A stretch of DNA of 61,696 bases, taken from NCBI RefSeq assembly GCF_000739935.1, contig NZ_BBJU01000031.1, positions 1 through 61,696 on the forward strand. The letters run 5' to 3'. The notes under the pieces are model-generated. The model saw only the letters and a program-made list of their open reading frames with translations. It was not told where the DNA came from and did no database searches. The translations under genes and the position numbers were made by a program. The DNA comes from Agrobacterium rubi TR3 = NBRC 13261 (GTDB taxonomy: Bacteria; Pseudomonadota; Alphaproteobacteria; Rhizobiales; Rhizobiaceae). Shown piece after piece: positions 1 through 9,400 of this stretch; the first letter of the stretch is position 1, and every line of letters begins with the position of its first letter.

Positions 1-359
1 TTGAGCAGCATGGCGGCCCCTTTTACGTGTCGGCCGTGGTTCGCATGGAAGCCTCGCTTTCGCTGACGCGGCGCATGGCCGAAGCGACAGGCCGCGACCG
101 GCCTACGACCCCTGACATGCTCGCCACGGCGCGAAGGATGGTCGATCAGTTCTTTGCGGACCTTGAAGCCAAGGAGGCCATGATCTCTGGTGATGTCGGA
201 ACGAAAGCGCTCGACGCTGCACAGCAGTTCGGGAAGATCGTCAATCACCCGGCAAAACTGAATATGGGCGATTGCTTCACCTATGCCTGCGCCAGAGCCT
301 ACCGCACGAAGATCGCTTACAAGGGCAACGACTTTACCGAGACCGATCTCGGCTGGTGA
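1..359 (+). CDS. vapC: VapC-type PIN-domain toxin, 5'-truncated by window start
   Basis: Open frame enters the window at base 3 (first codons read EQHGGPFYVSAVVRMEA) and stops at 357-359, giving about 118 residues. The C-terminal part is typical of PIN-domain ribonucleases: an acidic residue in VRMEASLS and later the NMGDCFTYA segment that carries the third catalytic Asp of VapC proteins, then a final ETDLG acidic motif. VapC toxins cut RNA, often initiator tRNA, and are held inactive by VapB. The missing N-terminus (MLFVDA, with the first catalytic Asp) is found at the other end of the window at 61678-61696, directly after vapB. About 20 codons lie between the two pieces and are absent here, so this is one gene cut by linearisation rather than a pseudogene. 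No usable start needs to be sought inside the fragment. Confidence 0.88.
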   Translation, partial: EQHGGPFYVSAVVRMEASLSLTRRMAEATGRDRPTTPDMLATARRMVDQFFADLEAKEAMISGDVGTKALDAAQQFGKIVNHPAKLNMGDCFTYACARAYRTKIAYKGNDFTETDLGW

Positions 360-387
360 TCGTCCTCAACCAGGACGACCGGATCGC

Positions 388-717
388 TTACATCCGGCGT
401 GGAGATCCGAGAAGCAAATCCATTTCCTGGGGCGTCAGAGCATTGCCGGTCTTAAGGATGTAAGCTGCGATATAGGTCAGCTTCTCATTCACCTCGCTCT
501 CACCCTGCGGCCTGTAATGGAGGATTGCCTGTCGGCTTTCCGCCTCTTGCCTCATCAGAGCGTCGTCAGACTGAGCGGCGTCTGCCATCGCGTGGAGCGT
601 GGCGATGTGCTGATCAATCAACTCCTCAAGGCATGTCTCAAGGGTCTCCTTGCACACAAGGGCCTTGTGCGTGCGATGACGGAATGAGCGTGGATCGGAT
701 GACGACATATCTATCAT
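388..717 (-). CDS. Small conserved helical protein, paralogue of the 43.1-43.4 kb gene
   Basis: About 109 residues from the ATG at 717; a longer in-frame version to 780 exists but its first residues are unlike the paralogue. The C-terminal third (VNEKLTYIAAYILKTGNALTPQEM) matches the C-terminus of the protein at 43090-43422 (DRKLEYLAAYILTTQAALDP followed by KEM), and both are predicted to be largely alpha-helical and cytoplasmic. I recognise no functional domain. The gene converges with vapC and lies divergently upstream of rcgA, while its paralogue closes the exported-protein operon beside virB. That location links the family to conjugation genes, but its role is unknown. Start choice is uncertain (717 or 708). 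Confidence 0.6.
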   Translation of the reverse strand: MIDMSSSDPRSFRHRTHKALVCKETLETCLEELIDQHIATLHAMADAAQSDDALMRQEAESRQAILHYRPQGESEVNEKLTYIAAYILKTGNALTPQEMDLLLGSPRRM

Positions 718-831
718 GGCTGAACAACTCACTGATCTATGAGCGTCCAAGCGTAGACCACTGCTTGCGGATGAAGGCACGATACACTACGAAGTTCCAC
801 GAAACGAAACGAAATCAACGCCGGTAAGCCT

Positions 832-2421
832 TTGGAGAAGAACGGAAAGTTTTTCATCGCGCCCCCCAAGGATGGGCGTGATTTCAAGGAACTGTTCAAG
901 GACCTTGCCGCTGCGGGGGCTGGACGTCCGCTGGACCGCGACGGCTTTCCATCGGGTCCGTGGACGCCAGAACTTCTAGCCGAAGCCATTTCGCAGATAG
1001 ATTCCAATCATGTCGGCGTCGATTTGCGAACGGTCCAGCTCTGGTTTCAGGAGAACGACAAGGGTGTGAGCGCCGCCAACATCCGCTGGCTTGCGAGAGT
1101 ATTCGGATGCGCTGATAAGCAAGCGACGAGCGAATGGCAGATGGAGCTCAGCGCGGCTCAATCCCGATTGGTCGCCAAGAGGCGGGATTCCAAAAAAACA
1201 GATAGCCGTCTCGATCGCATTCCTGATGTTTCTCTACCCGACCTCGAGGCCGTCGAAATCGTCTATGCGGCGCAAGGCGATGCGCAGACCCAAAAGCCGC
1301 GCTTCAGTCTCGGCCGAATGTCGGAAGCGGTCTTCACGCGCGGCTCGCCCCTGAATCTGCCCGCTTCGGTCTTCGCCGGCGCGTCGGCTCTCGGGTTCTT
1401 GGCCTATATCCTGGGCATACACAGCGCGATCTACACCCGGGCCGATGGCATTGTTAAGCAGGTCGGGTTCCTTTGGGCACCCAACTGGACCTTTCTCTTC
1501 ATGGTCCTCCTGCCCGTGTTTTTCGTGCTGGTCACGGAGCTTCTGGTTTACTGGAAAAACAATGGACGGATGGTGCTGGCGGGCCATGGCGACAAGATCC
1601 AAAGCAGCCTTGAGTGGGACCGTTACCTCAAAGCCTATTCCTATTCCTACTGGGCCGTTTTCGTCATTTGCATTCCCTTCGCCGGTATCTTCCAGTGGAC
1701 CGCGGTGGATCTGATACCGCTGCTAAAGGGCGGTGGCGACTACGCGACAAGTTGGGGCACGTTGGCGATCATCAGGCCCGAGGTGATCTCGGTGCCAATG
1801 GCGATCGTCTTGACAGGTCTTGCCTATCTCTACATGTGCCTGTGCTTCTATCTGCTGTTTGCTGGCCTTATTCTCCTTCATACGATCCTCCATGACCTCT
1901 GGACGATTGAAGGGGTAACATTGCTCCGGCCCGATGAATTTCAGCAGGAAGCCGGTGCAATCGCCTTAAGAGTGATGGAGGGAATATTCCGGTGCACCGC
2001 TATTGGTATTATGATCGCCATCTGCATGAAGCTGCAAAGCGCCTACTTGGCCTCAAATGGCAAGGACATCGTGACTTGGATCGTGAACGATATCTCAGTT
2101 GTCTTTGACGGATACGCAAATGGCCGCAGTGGCTTCCACTACAGAATGCCAACGCATTTCAGCAGTCTGTTGGTCGCGATCTCCGCCTGTGTCGGCTTTC
2201 TGTACGGCTCGATCCGGTTTGCAAGGCGCTTCCACATGCCGCTCTGGAGGATGTCGGCAGTGGTTGCGTTGCTATTTGCATCCTACATGCTGATCGATGC
2301 CTTTGACGGCTTCTCGATCCTCCTTGGTATCGTAACACTGGTTGCGACATACGCCCTCTTCGATCCGGAGTTCGGGCGATGGCGCGCAGACGAGATAGAA
2401 AGCGATCAACGTGTTTCATAG
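832..2421 (+). CDS. rcgA: RcgA-like multi-pass membrane protein (putative transporter) linked to conjugation
   Basis: 529 residues from a TTG start at 832; no ATG or GTG lies between the upstream in-frame stop (772) and 832. The N-terminal ~115 residues are soluble and include segments I recall from rhizobial RcgA proteins (DLRTVQLWFQENDKG, NIRWLARVFGC). From about residue 170 there are some eight hydrophobic segments, for example around residues 175-200, 218-242, 265-285 and 320-355, with more to the C-terminus. RcgA is, to my knowledge, an inner-membrane protein needed for conjugative transfer of certain rhizobial plasmids together with RcgR; its molecular activity is not settled. The rcgR gene overlaps the 3' end by 11 bp, which indicates translational coupling. 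No signal peptide is seen before the soluble region. Confidence 0.82.
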   Translation: MEKNGKFFIAPPKDGRDFKELFKDLAAAGAGRPLDRDGFPSGPWTPELLAEAISQIDSNHVGVDLRTVQLWFQENDKGVSAANIRWLARVFGCADKQATSEWQMELSAAQSRLVAKRRDSKKTDSRLDRIPDVSLPDLEAVEIVYAAQGDAQTQKPRFSLGRMSEAVFTRGSPLNLPASVFAGASALGFLAYILGIHSAIYTRADGIVKQVGFLWAPNWTFLFMVLLPVFFVLVTELLVYWKNNGRMVLAGHGDKIQSSLEWDRYLKAYSYSYWAVFVICIPFAGIFQWTAVDLIPLLKGGGDYATSWGTLAIIRPEVISVPMAIVLTGLAYLYMCLCFYLLFAGLILLHTILHDLWTIEGVTLLRPDEFQQEAGAIALRVMEGIFRCTAIGIMIAICMKLQSAYLASNGKDIVTWIVNDISVVFDGYANGRSGFHYRMPTHFSSLLVAISACVGFLYGSIRFARRFHMPLWRMSAVVALLFASYMLIDAFDGFSILLGIVTLVATYALFDPEFGRWRADEIESDQRVS

Positions 2422-3412
2422 CTGGCTTGATGGTTGGGACGAACGGCGCGCGCAGCGTGGTGACGAGGCCAAGAAGACAACGCCTTTCCTGATCGACGCC
2501 GATCGCGCCTTTCCCGACGCGCACAATACCGCATCTCTGGAAGAATTTTGTTTGCTTGCCGACAAGGCCGCTTCCGATGCGGGTTTCTTCGAGCGACCGA
2601 GCGGGAGCGCTGACGGTTTTGACCGAAAAGACGGATGGCTCAAGTTCCCGTCCGACATCGCGACGGACGTTGACGAGAACAATACCGTCTGGGCAAAAAT
2701 CACTGAAAGCGCGTCCAGCAAAAAGGCATTGGTAATCTTCCATCATTGGAATGCTGACGCCCGCAATGCCCATATCGCGACGTTTTTTTCAAAGCGGGGC
2801 ATCACCGTGATCGAGATCGCGATGCCCTATCATTTCGAGCGTAGCCGTCTCGGGTCGCTGTATGCCGACTACATCCTCAGCGCCAATCTCGGGCGAACGC
2901 TCCAATCCATGAGGCAAGCCGTTTTCGACGGAAGGAAAGTCATTGGCTGGCTGAAAAGCGAAGGCTACCGCGAGATTTCGGTTCTCGGCACGAGCCTGGG
3001 CTCTTGGGTCGCAGGATTGATCACGGCGCACGAGCCCGCTGTGTCGAAAGCTTCGCTGTTTCTGGCAGCCGGTAGCCTCGCGGATATGGTTTGGACAGGG
3101 CGCGCGACACGATCCATTCACAAGAGCCTTGCGCCCCATATCGAGCTGAACGATCTCAGAAGAGCGTGGGGACCGCTCAATCTGGAGAACTACGCGCAAA
3201 ACCTAGCGCGACCGGACTTGAGGCTTCACATCGTCCTCGCGAAACGAGACACAGTCGTTTTGCCCGATCTCTCTGCCCGATTTATGCAGAGGCTCGAGAG
3301 TGTCGGCGCTTCGCCCCACATCCTGGAACTGAACTGCGGGCATTATTCACTTGGTATTCCGCCCTACATCCTGCTGGCAGGCCTGAGCTTGAGCAGGTTC
3401 CTGTCGCGCTGA
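2411..3412 (+). CDS. rcgR: RcgR-like alpha/beta-hydrolase (putative quorum lactone hydrolase)
   Basis: 333 residues from GTG at 2411, inside the end of rcgA. The core is an alpha/beta-hydrolase: strand then GTSLGSW (nucleophile elbow G-x-S-x-G, around residue 195), a later acidic residue in VLAKRDTVVLPD, and a C-terminal LNCGHYSLG that supplies the catalytic His. An upstream IFHHWNA segment resembles the oxyanion-hole region. The family partner of RcgA in rhizobial plasmids is annotated as a putative lactone hydrolase acting on quorum signals, so a link between transfer and cell density is plausible but is inference here: no LuxR/LuxI pair is present in the window. The adjoining 480 bp downstream contain no intact gene. 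Confidence 0.82.
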   Translation: MFHSWLDGWDERRAQRGDEAKKTTPFLIDADRAFPDAHNTASLEEFCLLADKAASDAGFFERPSGSADGFDRKDGWLKFPSDIATDVDENNTVWAKITESASSKKALVIFHHWNADARNAHIATFFSKRGITVIEIAMPYHFERSRLGSLYADYILSANLGRTLQSMRQAVFDGRKVIGWLKSEGYREISVLGTSLGSWVAGLITAHEPAVSKASLFLAAGSLADMVWTGRATRSIHKSLAPHIELNDLRRAWGPLNLENYAQNLARPDLRLHIVLAKRDTVVLPDLSARFMQRLESVGASPHILELNCGHYSLGIPPYILLAGLSLSRFLSR

Positions 3413-3550
3413 TCAGTTCCACCGTTATGCCTCAAGCGCGCACTTGCTGACCGCGTTGAGCGGCCAGCGAGTGCAATGAGGGGGCCCCCTTCGGCCCCTC
3501 CCCTCAAACTCCCCTTCCCCCGCACGATGGACGCCCCGCAAGCGGGTCGG

Positions 3551-3690
3551 CTCATTGAGGCTTGTTGGCGTTTCCGGCCGGAGACGTCCTGATGTGTGTC
3601 CACCACGCTGCAGCATGATGGCGATGGAGATCCGCCCTTGCGGTCGGATAGCGATTTGCCGGTTGAAGGCAAAGGCGACGGCCGGGGCTA
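3551..3690 (-). pseudogene. Decayed inverted copy of the small gene at 3894-4091
   Basis: Read on the minus strand this stretch encodes FNRQIAIRPQGRISIAIML and then NKPQ-like remnants out of frame. This matches FINRQIAKLAHKGQ and SIAIMLPLL of the intact small protein at 3894-4091. The last 29 bp (3551-3579) are an exact reverse complement of the end of that gene (4064-4092), while the middle has diverged and contains indels. No start codon with a ribosome site is visible for this copy. It is most simply an old inverted duplication. Confidence 0.7.
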
Positions 3691-3893
3691 CGAAGGCCGC
3701 GTTTACCGGTCTCTCCTTGCTGGCTGTACGTAATCTAATGCTGCGCACGATACGGCAGGCCCCGCCTTTGCGTGCAACCCCAAGGGGTTCTCCTCTCTGC
3801 TTCGCTCCGTTGCGATCGCTGCGCGATGCACTCGGCGGCTCCCGCCGTATTCGAGCTTCGCGATTACGCACAACCACCAAGGAGGATCACCTC

Positions 3894-4091
3894 ATGAAAA
3901 CGCTCGTAACCTTCTGCCAGAAAACCGGCCGTCGCCTTCGCCAGTTCATCAACCGGCAAATCGCGAAGTTGGCCCATAAGGGCCAACTAAAGTTCTCCAT
4001 CGCCATCATGCTTCCGCTCCTCGCCAAGGTCGAGTTCACCTATCAGGTCGAGCTCGATGGCAAGGCCGGAAACGCCAACAAGCCTCAATGA
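3894..4091 (+). CDS. Small basic protein of unknown function (65 aa)
   Basis: Starts MKTLVTFCQKTGRRLRQ and ends GNANKPQ. The ATG at 3894 follows a very strong ribosome site, AAGGAGG, 8 bp upstream. The N-terminal half is basic and helical; a short hydrophobic patch (SIAIMLPLLA) sits near residues 38-48. I recognise no family. The gene is preceded by a GC-rich leader of some 200 bp, a feature shared by several other genes on this plasmid (DUF736, ArdC, DUF3846-like), and is followed by a clear terminator, so it is probably a single transcription unit. Confidence 0.65.
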   Translation: MKTLVTFCQKTGRRLRQFINRQIAKLAHKGQLKFSIAIMLPLLAKVEFTYQVELDGKAGNANKPQ

Positions 4092-4096
4092 GGCAA

Positions 4097-4123
4097 AGCC
4101 GCGCTCTTCGGGGCGCGGTTTTC
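4097..4123 (+). terminator. Rho-independent terminator
   Basis: Six-base stem CCGCGC (4099-4104) and GCGCGG (4113-4118) with loop TCTTCGGG, followed by TTTT. It lies 6 bp after the stop of the small gene at 3894-4091. Confidence 0.8.
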
Positions 4124-4256
4124 CATCGTGCTCCCGGTGCGAATGGTGCAATATAAGAGGGTCCGGCCATGACGCGAGTTGGGGTAATGCACCATGGCCG
4201 GAGGAGAGCCGCGACATCATGTCGAGACAGCCGATAACATCATTCCGCATTCGAGC

Positions 4257-5321
4257 TCACAAGCCCGGATCGTCTTCCTCACTGTGAATTGAGTAGATGT
4301 CGCTGGCGTCCGCGTCGTCACGGATGCCCTTGAATGACGAATGACGAAGTTTCCTGTCATTCGTCCATCCTCGAAAATCGATCTCAGCAACGAGCGTCGG
4401 CCTGGTCGAAACCACGCCCTTCTTAAGTCCAGACGCTGTTTTCTTCACCTTCAGCTTGTCGAGCTGCGATCGCAGATCTCGCATTTGATCCGATTTGAAG
4501 CCGGTTCCAACGCTACCGACATAAACGTAGTCCGTCCCTGCTCTTGCGCCCAAAAGGAGACTGGAGAAGCCGTCAGGAGCCGAAGATGACGGCTCATATC
4601 CGACGATCGCGAAGCTTTCACGCTTGATGCACTTCACCTTGATCCAGTCGCCCGTTCGACCGGATCGATAAGGCCTGTCCCGGTGCTTGCCGATGATGCC
4701 TTCCAGGCCAAGTTGGCAAGCTTGCTTGAGCAGGAAAGCGGGATCGGCGTGAAACTCTTCCGATAGTCGAATGCCGCCGCCCTCGCCTTCCAGCAGGTCA
4801 TCGAGAAGATGTCGCCGGCTCGCATACTCGACGCCCGTCAGATCGTGACCATCGAGATACAGTATGTCGAATGCGTACATGATGGCAGGCCCCGCGGTCG
4901 CGGTGCTGCCTCGCCCGCCGAGCGAGCTTTGCAAAAGTCCGAAATCCGAGCGGCCCTGTTCGTCCAGCATGACGGCCTCGCCGTCGAGGATGAACGTCGC
5001 CGGTCCGGTCGCAAGCGCGGCCGCCTCGATACCCGGAAAGCGGTGTGTCCAGTCATGGCCTCCCCGCGTGATAATGCGAACCCGATCAGGTTCGCGGTGG
5101 ACCGCGATCCTGTATCCGTCCCACTTGATATCCCATGACCATTCCGGCCCGATTGGCGGGCGCGCGACGAGACTGGCAAGGCATGGTTCGATCCGCACGG
5201 GCATGGGATCGAACAGCAACTGCGGCTGGCTAGGGTCGCGGCGTCGCACGCGCCCGCTTTGCAGGGGCGCATTCTCTTCTGTACGGAGCGGCTGCGTTGA
5301 AGGGCGCGGGCGTCTGATCAT
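4257..5321 (-). CDS. ATP-dependent DNA ligase, LigD/LigC ligase-domain type
   Basis: 354 residues. Motif I, DIKWDGYR, with the adenylated Lys at about residue 66, is followed by motifs III-like FILDGEAVML and IMYAFDILYLDG, motif IV LEGIIGKH and motif V WIKVKC. The OB-fold continues to a C-terminal motif VAEIDFRGWT. This is the ligase module of bacterial end-joining enzymes, which seals nicks and breaks using ATP. The polymerase and nuclease domains of full LigD are absent and no ku gene lies in the window, so it is a stand-alone ligase. A proline/arginine-rich extension of about 40 residues precedes the catalytic core. It is transcribed alone on the minus strand, convergent with the small gene at 3.9 kb. 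A role in repairing or recircularising incoming plasmid DNA is inference. Confidence 0.9.
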   Translation of the reverse strand: MIRRPRPSTQPLRTEENAPLQSGRVRRRDPSQPQLLFDPMPVRIEPCLASLVARPPIGPEWSWDIKWDGYRIAVHREPDRVRIITRGGHDWTHRFPGIEAAALATGPATFILDGEAVMLDEQGRSDFGLLQSSLGGRGSTATAGPAIMYAFDILYLDGHDLTGVEYASRRHLLDDLLEGEGGGIRLSEEFHADPAFLLKQACQLGLEGIIGKHRDRPYRSGRTGDWIKVKCIKRESFAIVGYEPSSSAPDGFSSLLLGARAGTDYVYVGSVGTGFKSDQMRDLRSQLDKLKVKKTASGLKKGVVSTRPTLVAEIDFRGWTNDRKLRHSSFKGIRDDADASDIYSIHSEEDDPGL

Positions 5322-5401
5322 CCCCGTATTGCATCAGGGAACCCTTAATATCCCGTACAATATGCTTTAGAACACAAAGCAAAAGACCGGACGGATGAAC
5401 G

Positions 5402-5659
5402 ATGACTTCAAGACAGCAACTATTGGCGAAGGTGCATGAGGTCGCTGATCCCTGCGAAGAGCTCCGGCAGGGTTTTCGTGCGTTGGCAGCGGACCCCTCA
5501 ATACCCTCGGATGTACGGCAAGCCTCTCTCGATCTGGCCGACGCTATCGAGAAGGTCTTTCAGATTGCGCACTACATCATGAAAAGTGAAACGTCAGCTT
5601 CGGGCCGACTGGGCCTATATACGCCTTTCGGGTATTCGGATTGCGTATCTGGGCGGTAA
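5402..5659 (+). CDS. Small hypothetical helical protein (85 aa)
   Basis: From ATG 5402 (MTSRQQLLAKVHEVADPCEE) to 5659. The first ~65 residues look like a compact helical protein. The last ~20 residues are encoded by DNA that includes a 21-bp block (5595-5615) also present in the inverted repeat at 11.7-11.9 kb, so the true C-terminus may have been altered by rearrangement. It is divergent from the ligase gene. No family recognised. Confidence 0.5.
   Translation: MTSRQQLLAKVHEVADPCEELRQGFRALAADPSIPSDVRQASLDLADAIEKVFQIAHYIMKSETSASGRLGLYTPFGYSDCVSGR
5595..5615 (+). repeat. Third copy of a 21-bp segment of the 11.7/11.9-kb inverted repeat
   Basis: CAGCTTCGGGCCGACTGGGC plus one C here equals 11882-11902 on the plus strand and, reversed, 11699-11719. 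The copy sits at one edge of the AT-richer accessory block (5.6-11.9 kb) whose other edge carries the paired copies. Confidence 0.8.
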
Positions 5660-5739
5660 AAAACTCCATAAAACGTCGGGCAGACGTTTCACCGGCCGAG
5701 AACATTATGCCTGGCGGAGAAACCGCACTGACAATCAGA

Positions 5740-6297
5740 TCACCCATTGTCTTCTCCTCGGAGGATTAGCTTCGCGACAACGGCCGAGGTTTTGTTCTCG
5801 TAGCTTCCCTTCGCCATCTTCCTGAGATGCGATCGCAGCCATTCGTCATCGAGCAACTCCCACCCCTGACTGGCGAAGTGGTCGCTGAGCTGCTGGCGGT
5901 CAGTCGCACTTTTGAAGCGCCCACAAGCCAATCCTAACGTAACAACGGGATTTGGCGCACAGGCACCTGTCTTAGTGAATTGTAGAGCAAGACACTTGAG
6001 CACCACTTTCCGCAACCGTGCATCGGTAAAAAGCTTGTATCGTTGGGGCTTTTCCAGATTGGGTGCAATGATATCGCGGGCGGCAACACCTGTACTGTCG
6101 AGGTAGCTTTTGCACTCGACAACATGAAGCGTGTTGGTTGTTGGTTCGTAAGCAACCACGTCAAGCTCCCAACGGGGCGAGCTGGGACGACCGATCTCCT
6201 TCTTTTCCTCTTTGGAAAGGTCGACCTTCACTTCGGTTTGCGACCACCAGCCCTTGCTCCAAAGGGCGTCGCTAACCAGTTGCTCGAATGCGTCCAT
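5740..6297 (-). CDS. Small PD-(D/E)XK nuclease-fold protein
   Basis: 185 residues from MDAFEQLVSDALW. The core WELDVVAYEPTTN...VVECKSYLD has the layout of a PD-(D/E)XK nuclease: Asp46, Glu61 and Lys63 spaced as in the restriction-endonuclease superfamily, preceded by a helix with an early acidic residue. Such domains cut or bind DNA. The gene is transcribed away from the large methyltransferase gene at 6426, with 128 bp between their starts containing an 18-bp perfect palindrome. The arrangement suggests a two-gene restriction or defence unit, but the pairing is inference. The short length leaves no room for a helicase or methylase domain. Confidence 0.7.
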   Translation of the reverse strand: MDAFEQLVSDALWSKGWWSQTEVKVDLSKEEKKEIGRPSSPRWELDVVAYEPTTNTLHVVECKSYLDSTGVAARDIIAPNLEKPQRYKLFTDARLRKVVLKCLALQFTKTGACAPNPVVTLGLACGRFKSATDRQQLSDHFASQGWELLDDEWLRSHLRKMAKGSYENKTSAVVAKLILRGEDNG

Positions 6298-6309
6298 GCT
6301 GACTCTTTC

Positions 6310-6327
6310 TATATATGATCATATATA
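6310..6327. promoter_or_regulatory. 18-bp perfect palindrome in divergent promoter
   Basis: TATATATGATCATATATA, self-complementary, lies between the nuclease-fold gene (starts 6297) and the methyltransferase gene (starts 6426), only 13 bp from the former. It may be an operator, or an AT-rich promoter element; its centre is GATC. Confidence 0.5.
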
Positions 6328-6425
6328 TAGTAAGAATTGCGAACGTATTGGTTGAATGCAAACGAATAATTGACAAAACCGTGCGTTGATACCGACCTAA
6401 GTAAGGTGATGGGGGCGTTTTTTCG

Positions 6426-9400
6426 TTGAGCAAGCAGACTGTTGATGAATTCATAGCAAGATGGAAAACCACAGGCGGGAGCGAGCATGCAAATTATCAG
6501 TTGTTCGTAATTGAACTAACTGAATTGCTCGCCGTCGAACGGCCTAACCCTGCAACCGATGACGATAGCAACGATCACTACCGTTTCGAACGGCCAGTTA
6601 ATTTTGCTACACATAAGCGATCGACTGGCTTCATTGATGTGTATCGGGGCGGTCACTTCATCTTGGAAACCAAACAGGGGGTTGATCAGAAGAAGGATAG
6701 AGCAGGCAACCTTGCTCATGGTATCCCCAAACGTAAACAGAAACGGATAGGTCACGGTGTCCGAGGCACAGCGGCGTGGGACGACACCATGCTCAAAGCG
6801 CGCAACCAAGCAGACAACTATGCTCGGGCTGTCGCAAGAGAAGATGGGTGGCCACCGTTCCTTATAATTGTAGACGTGGGCCACGTCATCGAACTGTACG
6901 CCGATTTTTCAAAGCATGGCCAGGGATACAACCAGTTTCCCGATGGCAACCGATACCGCATATTCATCGATGACTTAAGAAAGGACGAAACTCGCGACCT
7001 TCTGCGCACCATTTGGACTGATCCTTTCAGTCTCGACCCTTCCCTGAAAGCGGCCGAGGTAACGCGCGAGATCGCCTCTCACCTTGCCGAGCTTGGAAAG
7101 AGCTTCGAAGGGCAAGGCCATGATAGCGAGACAGTAGCTCGTTTTCTGATGCGCTGTTTGTTCTCTATGTTTGCTGAGGACGTCGAGCTTATCCCTCGGG
7201 ATAGCTTTCAGGAGCTGCTCAAGAAGCTACGCGGTCATCCAGAGCACGCGCAGCCTACCCTAGAGGGCTTATGGGAAGTCATGAATACGGGCGGCTTTTC
7301 CCAGGTTCTGATGCAAGACCTCAAGCGCTTCAATGGCGGGCTTTTCAAGAATGCCGATGCGCTCCCTCTCAATAGTTTGCAGCTTGGGCTGTTGATCGAG
7401 GCAGCGGAAGCAGACTGGAAGCAGGTCGAGCCTGCGATTTTCGGGACACTTCTCGAACGAGCTATCGATAAGAAACAGCGTCATAAGCTCGGCGCGCACT
7501 ACACCCCGCGCAGTTACGTCGAGCGGCTGGTAACGCCGACTATTATCGAGCCGCTTCGCGAAGATTGGCGCGATGTGCAAACTGCGGTTCAACGCCTCAC
7601 TGAAGATGGAAAGAGGCCAGAAGCACTTGGTCTTGTCCGCAATTTTCATGCTCATCTGTGTGAAATTAAGGTTCTCGATCCCGCATGTGGATCAGGAAAC
7701 TTTCTCTATATCGCGCTTGAAATGATGAAGAGACTTGAGGGCGAGGTGACAGCTCTTATTCAGGAACTAGGGGATACCAAGCCCCTCATCACTGTTGATC
7801 CGCACCAGTTCCTCGGCATAGAGTTGAACCCTTGGGCCGCTAACGTTGCAGAGTTGGTGCTTTGGATCGGTTATCTTCAGTGGCATTTCCGTACCCACGG
7901 CACAGCCGCCCCTGCTGAGCCGGTGCTACGAGACTTCAAAAACATCAAGAACGCTGATGCGGTGCTGGATTGGGAGGATCGCGTCCCTCTGCTAGATTCA
8001 GACAATCGTCCTGTCACTCGTTGGGATGGGGTAACGACAACACAGCATGCTGTGACGGGCGAAGATGTTCCCGATCAGAACGCAAGAGTGCCGGTTTTCC
8101 TTTATACCAAGCCTTCAGCGACCGTCTGGCCTAAGGCTGATTTCATTGTAGGAAACCCTCCCTTCATAGGCCTTCGGAATATCCGAAAAGCATATGCAGA
8201 TGGCTATCTTGAAGCATTGCGTTCTGTTTATCCAGATGTTCCGGAGAACGCGGACTACGTCATGTATTGGTGGGAGAAAGCCGCCAATCGTGCCCGAGAC
8301 TATAATTCCAAAGGAAAAAGCGGCGCACGTCGCTTTGGCCTGATTACGACGAACTCGATCAAGCAAAGCTTTAATCGAGCCATCACAGCCAGGCATCTTA
8401 CAGATGCGAAAAAACCATTGTCATTGCTGTTTGCGATCCCCGATCATCCATGGATCGACGCTTCCGACGGCGCGGCCGTTCGAATTGCGATGTCTGTAGG
8501 AGCTCAAGGCCAGCGAGAAGGCCGCTTGCTCGAAATTTCGAAGGAGATAGAGAGCGGTAATGAGAGTGAAGGGATAACATGCGTGTTTTCGCAAGGCACT
8601 GGCACGATCTATTCGGATCTGCGTATCGGGGTGGACATTCTTTCTGCGAAACCGCTGATGTCGAACTCAGGCATCGCATGTGTCGGGTATCAGCTGACGG
8701 GACAAGGCTTCCTCGTTGATCCCCCTGTGGCCGCTCGAATTGCTAACGACGAGAAGACATCGAAGGAGCTTCTCAAGCCTTGGCTCGGTGGATTGGGAAT
8801 ACAGAGAAATCAGTCTCCAAAAGTTGCTATTGATGTTTGCGACCTGACGCTGGCAGACCTTCAGAGTAAACACCCAATGGTTTTCCAGCACCTATCGGAT
8901 ACCGTTTTACCAGAGCGTACTGAAAACAGTCGACGGTCGGTTCGTGAACGTTGGTGGGTTTATGGAGAGGCCCGCAACACATTCCGGCCTGCGCTTAAGA
9001 GCCTTAAAAGAATGATTGTGACGTCCTTAACAGCGTCCAACAGGATTTTCGTGTTCGCTCCATCCAACACGATCGCAGATAGCACAACCGTGATGTTTGC
9101 CCTAGACAAAGGGGAGCATCTATCGGTGTTGTCGTCCAGATTCCATGTTACATGGTGCTTGAATAGCGGTGGAACACTCGAAGACCGGCCACGATACAAC
9201 AAGTCAGCCTGTTTCGATCCGTTTCCATTTCCGACCCTTGATAACAAACAGCAAACGCTTCTGCGCCAGTTAGGTGAGGAGCTGGACGCGCATAGGAAGC
9301 GGCAACAGGCGGCACACCCGCTACTGACCCTGACGCAGATGTATAATGTTCTTGAGAAGCTTCGCGCGGGCGAGGCTATCAAAGGGAGAGACAAGGAAAT

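Larger units (their letters stand above)
3551..4092. repeat. Long inverted repeat bracketing the small gene
   Basis: Outer arms 3551-3579 and 4064-4092 are perfect 29-bp reverse complements (arm ends CTCATTGAGGC and GCCTCAATGAG). Inside, blocks such as GCGATTTGCCGGTTGA and GCATGATGGCGATGGAGA also recur in inverted order with small indels. The arms are separated by about 480 bp. No transposase is encoded between them, and no target-site duplication was recognised. Confidence 0.8.
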
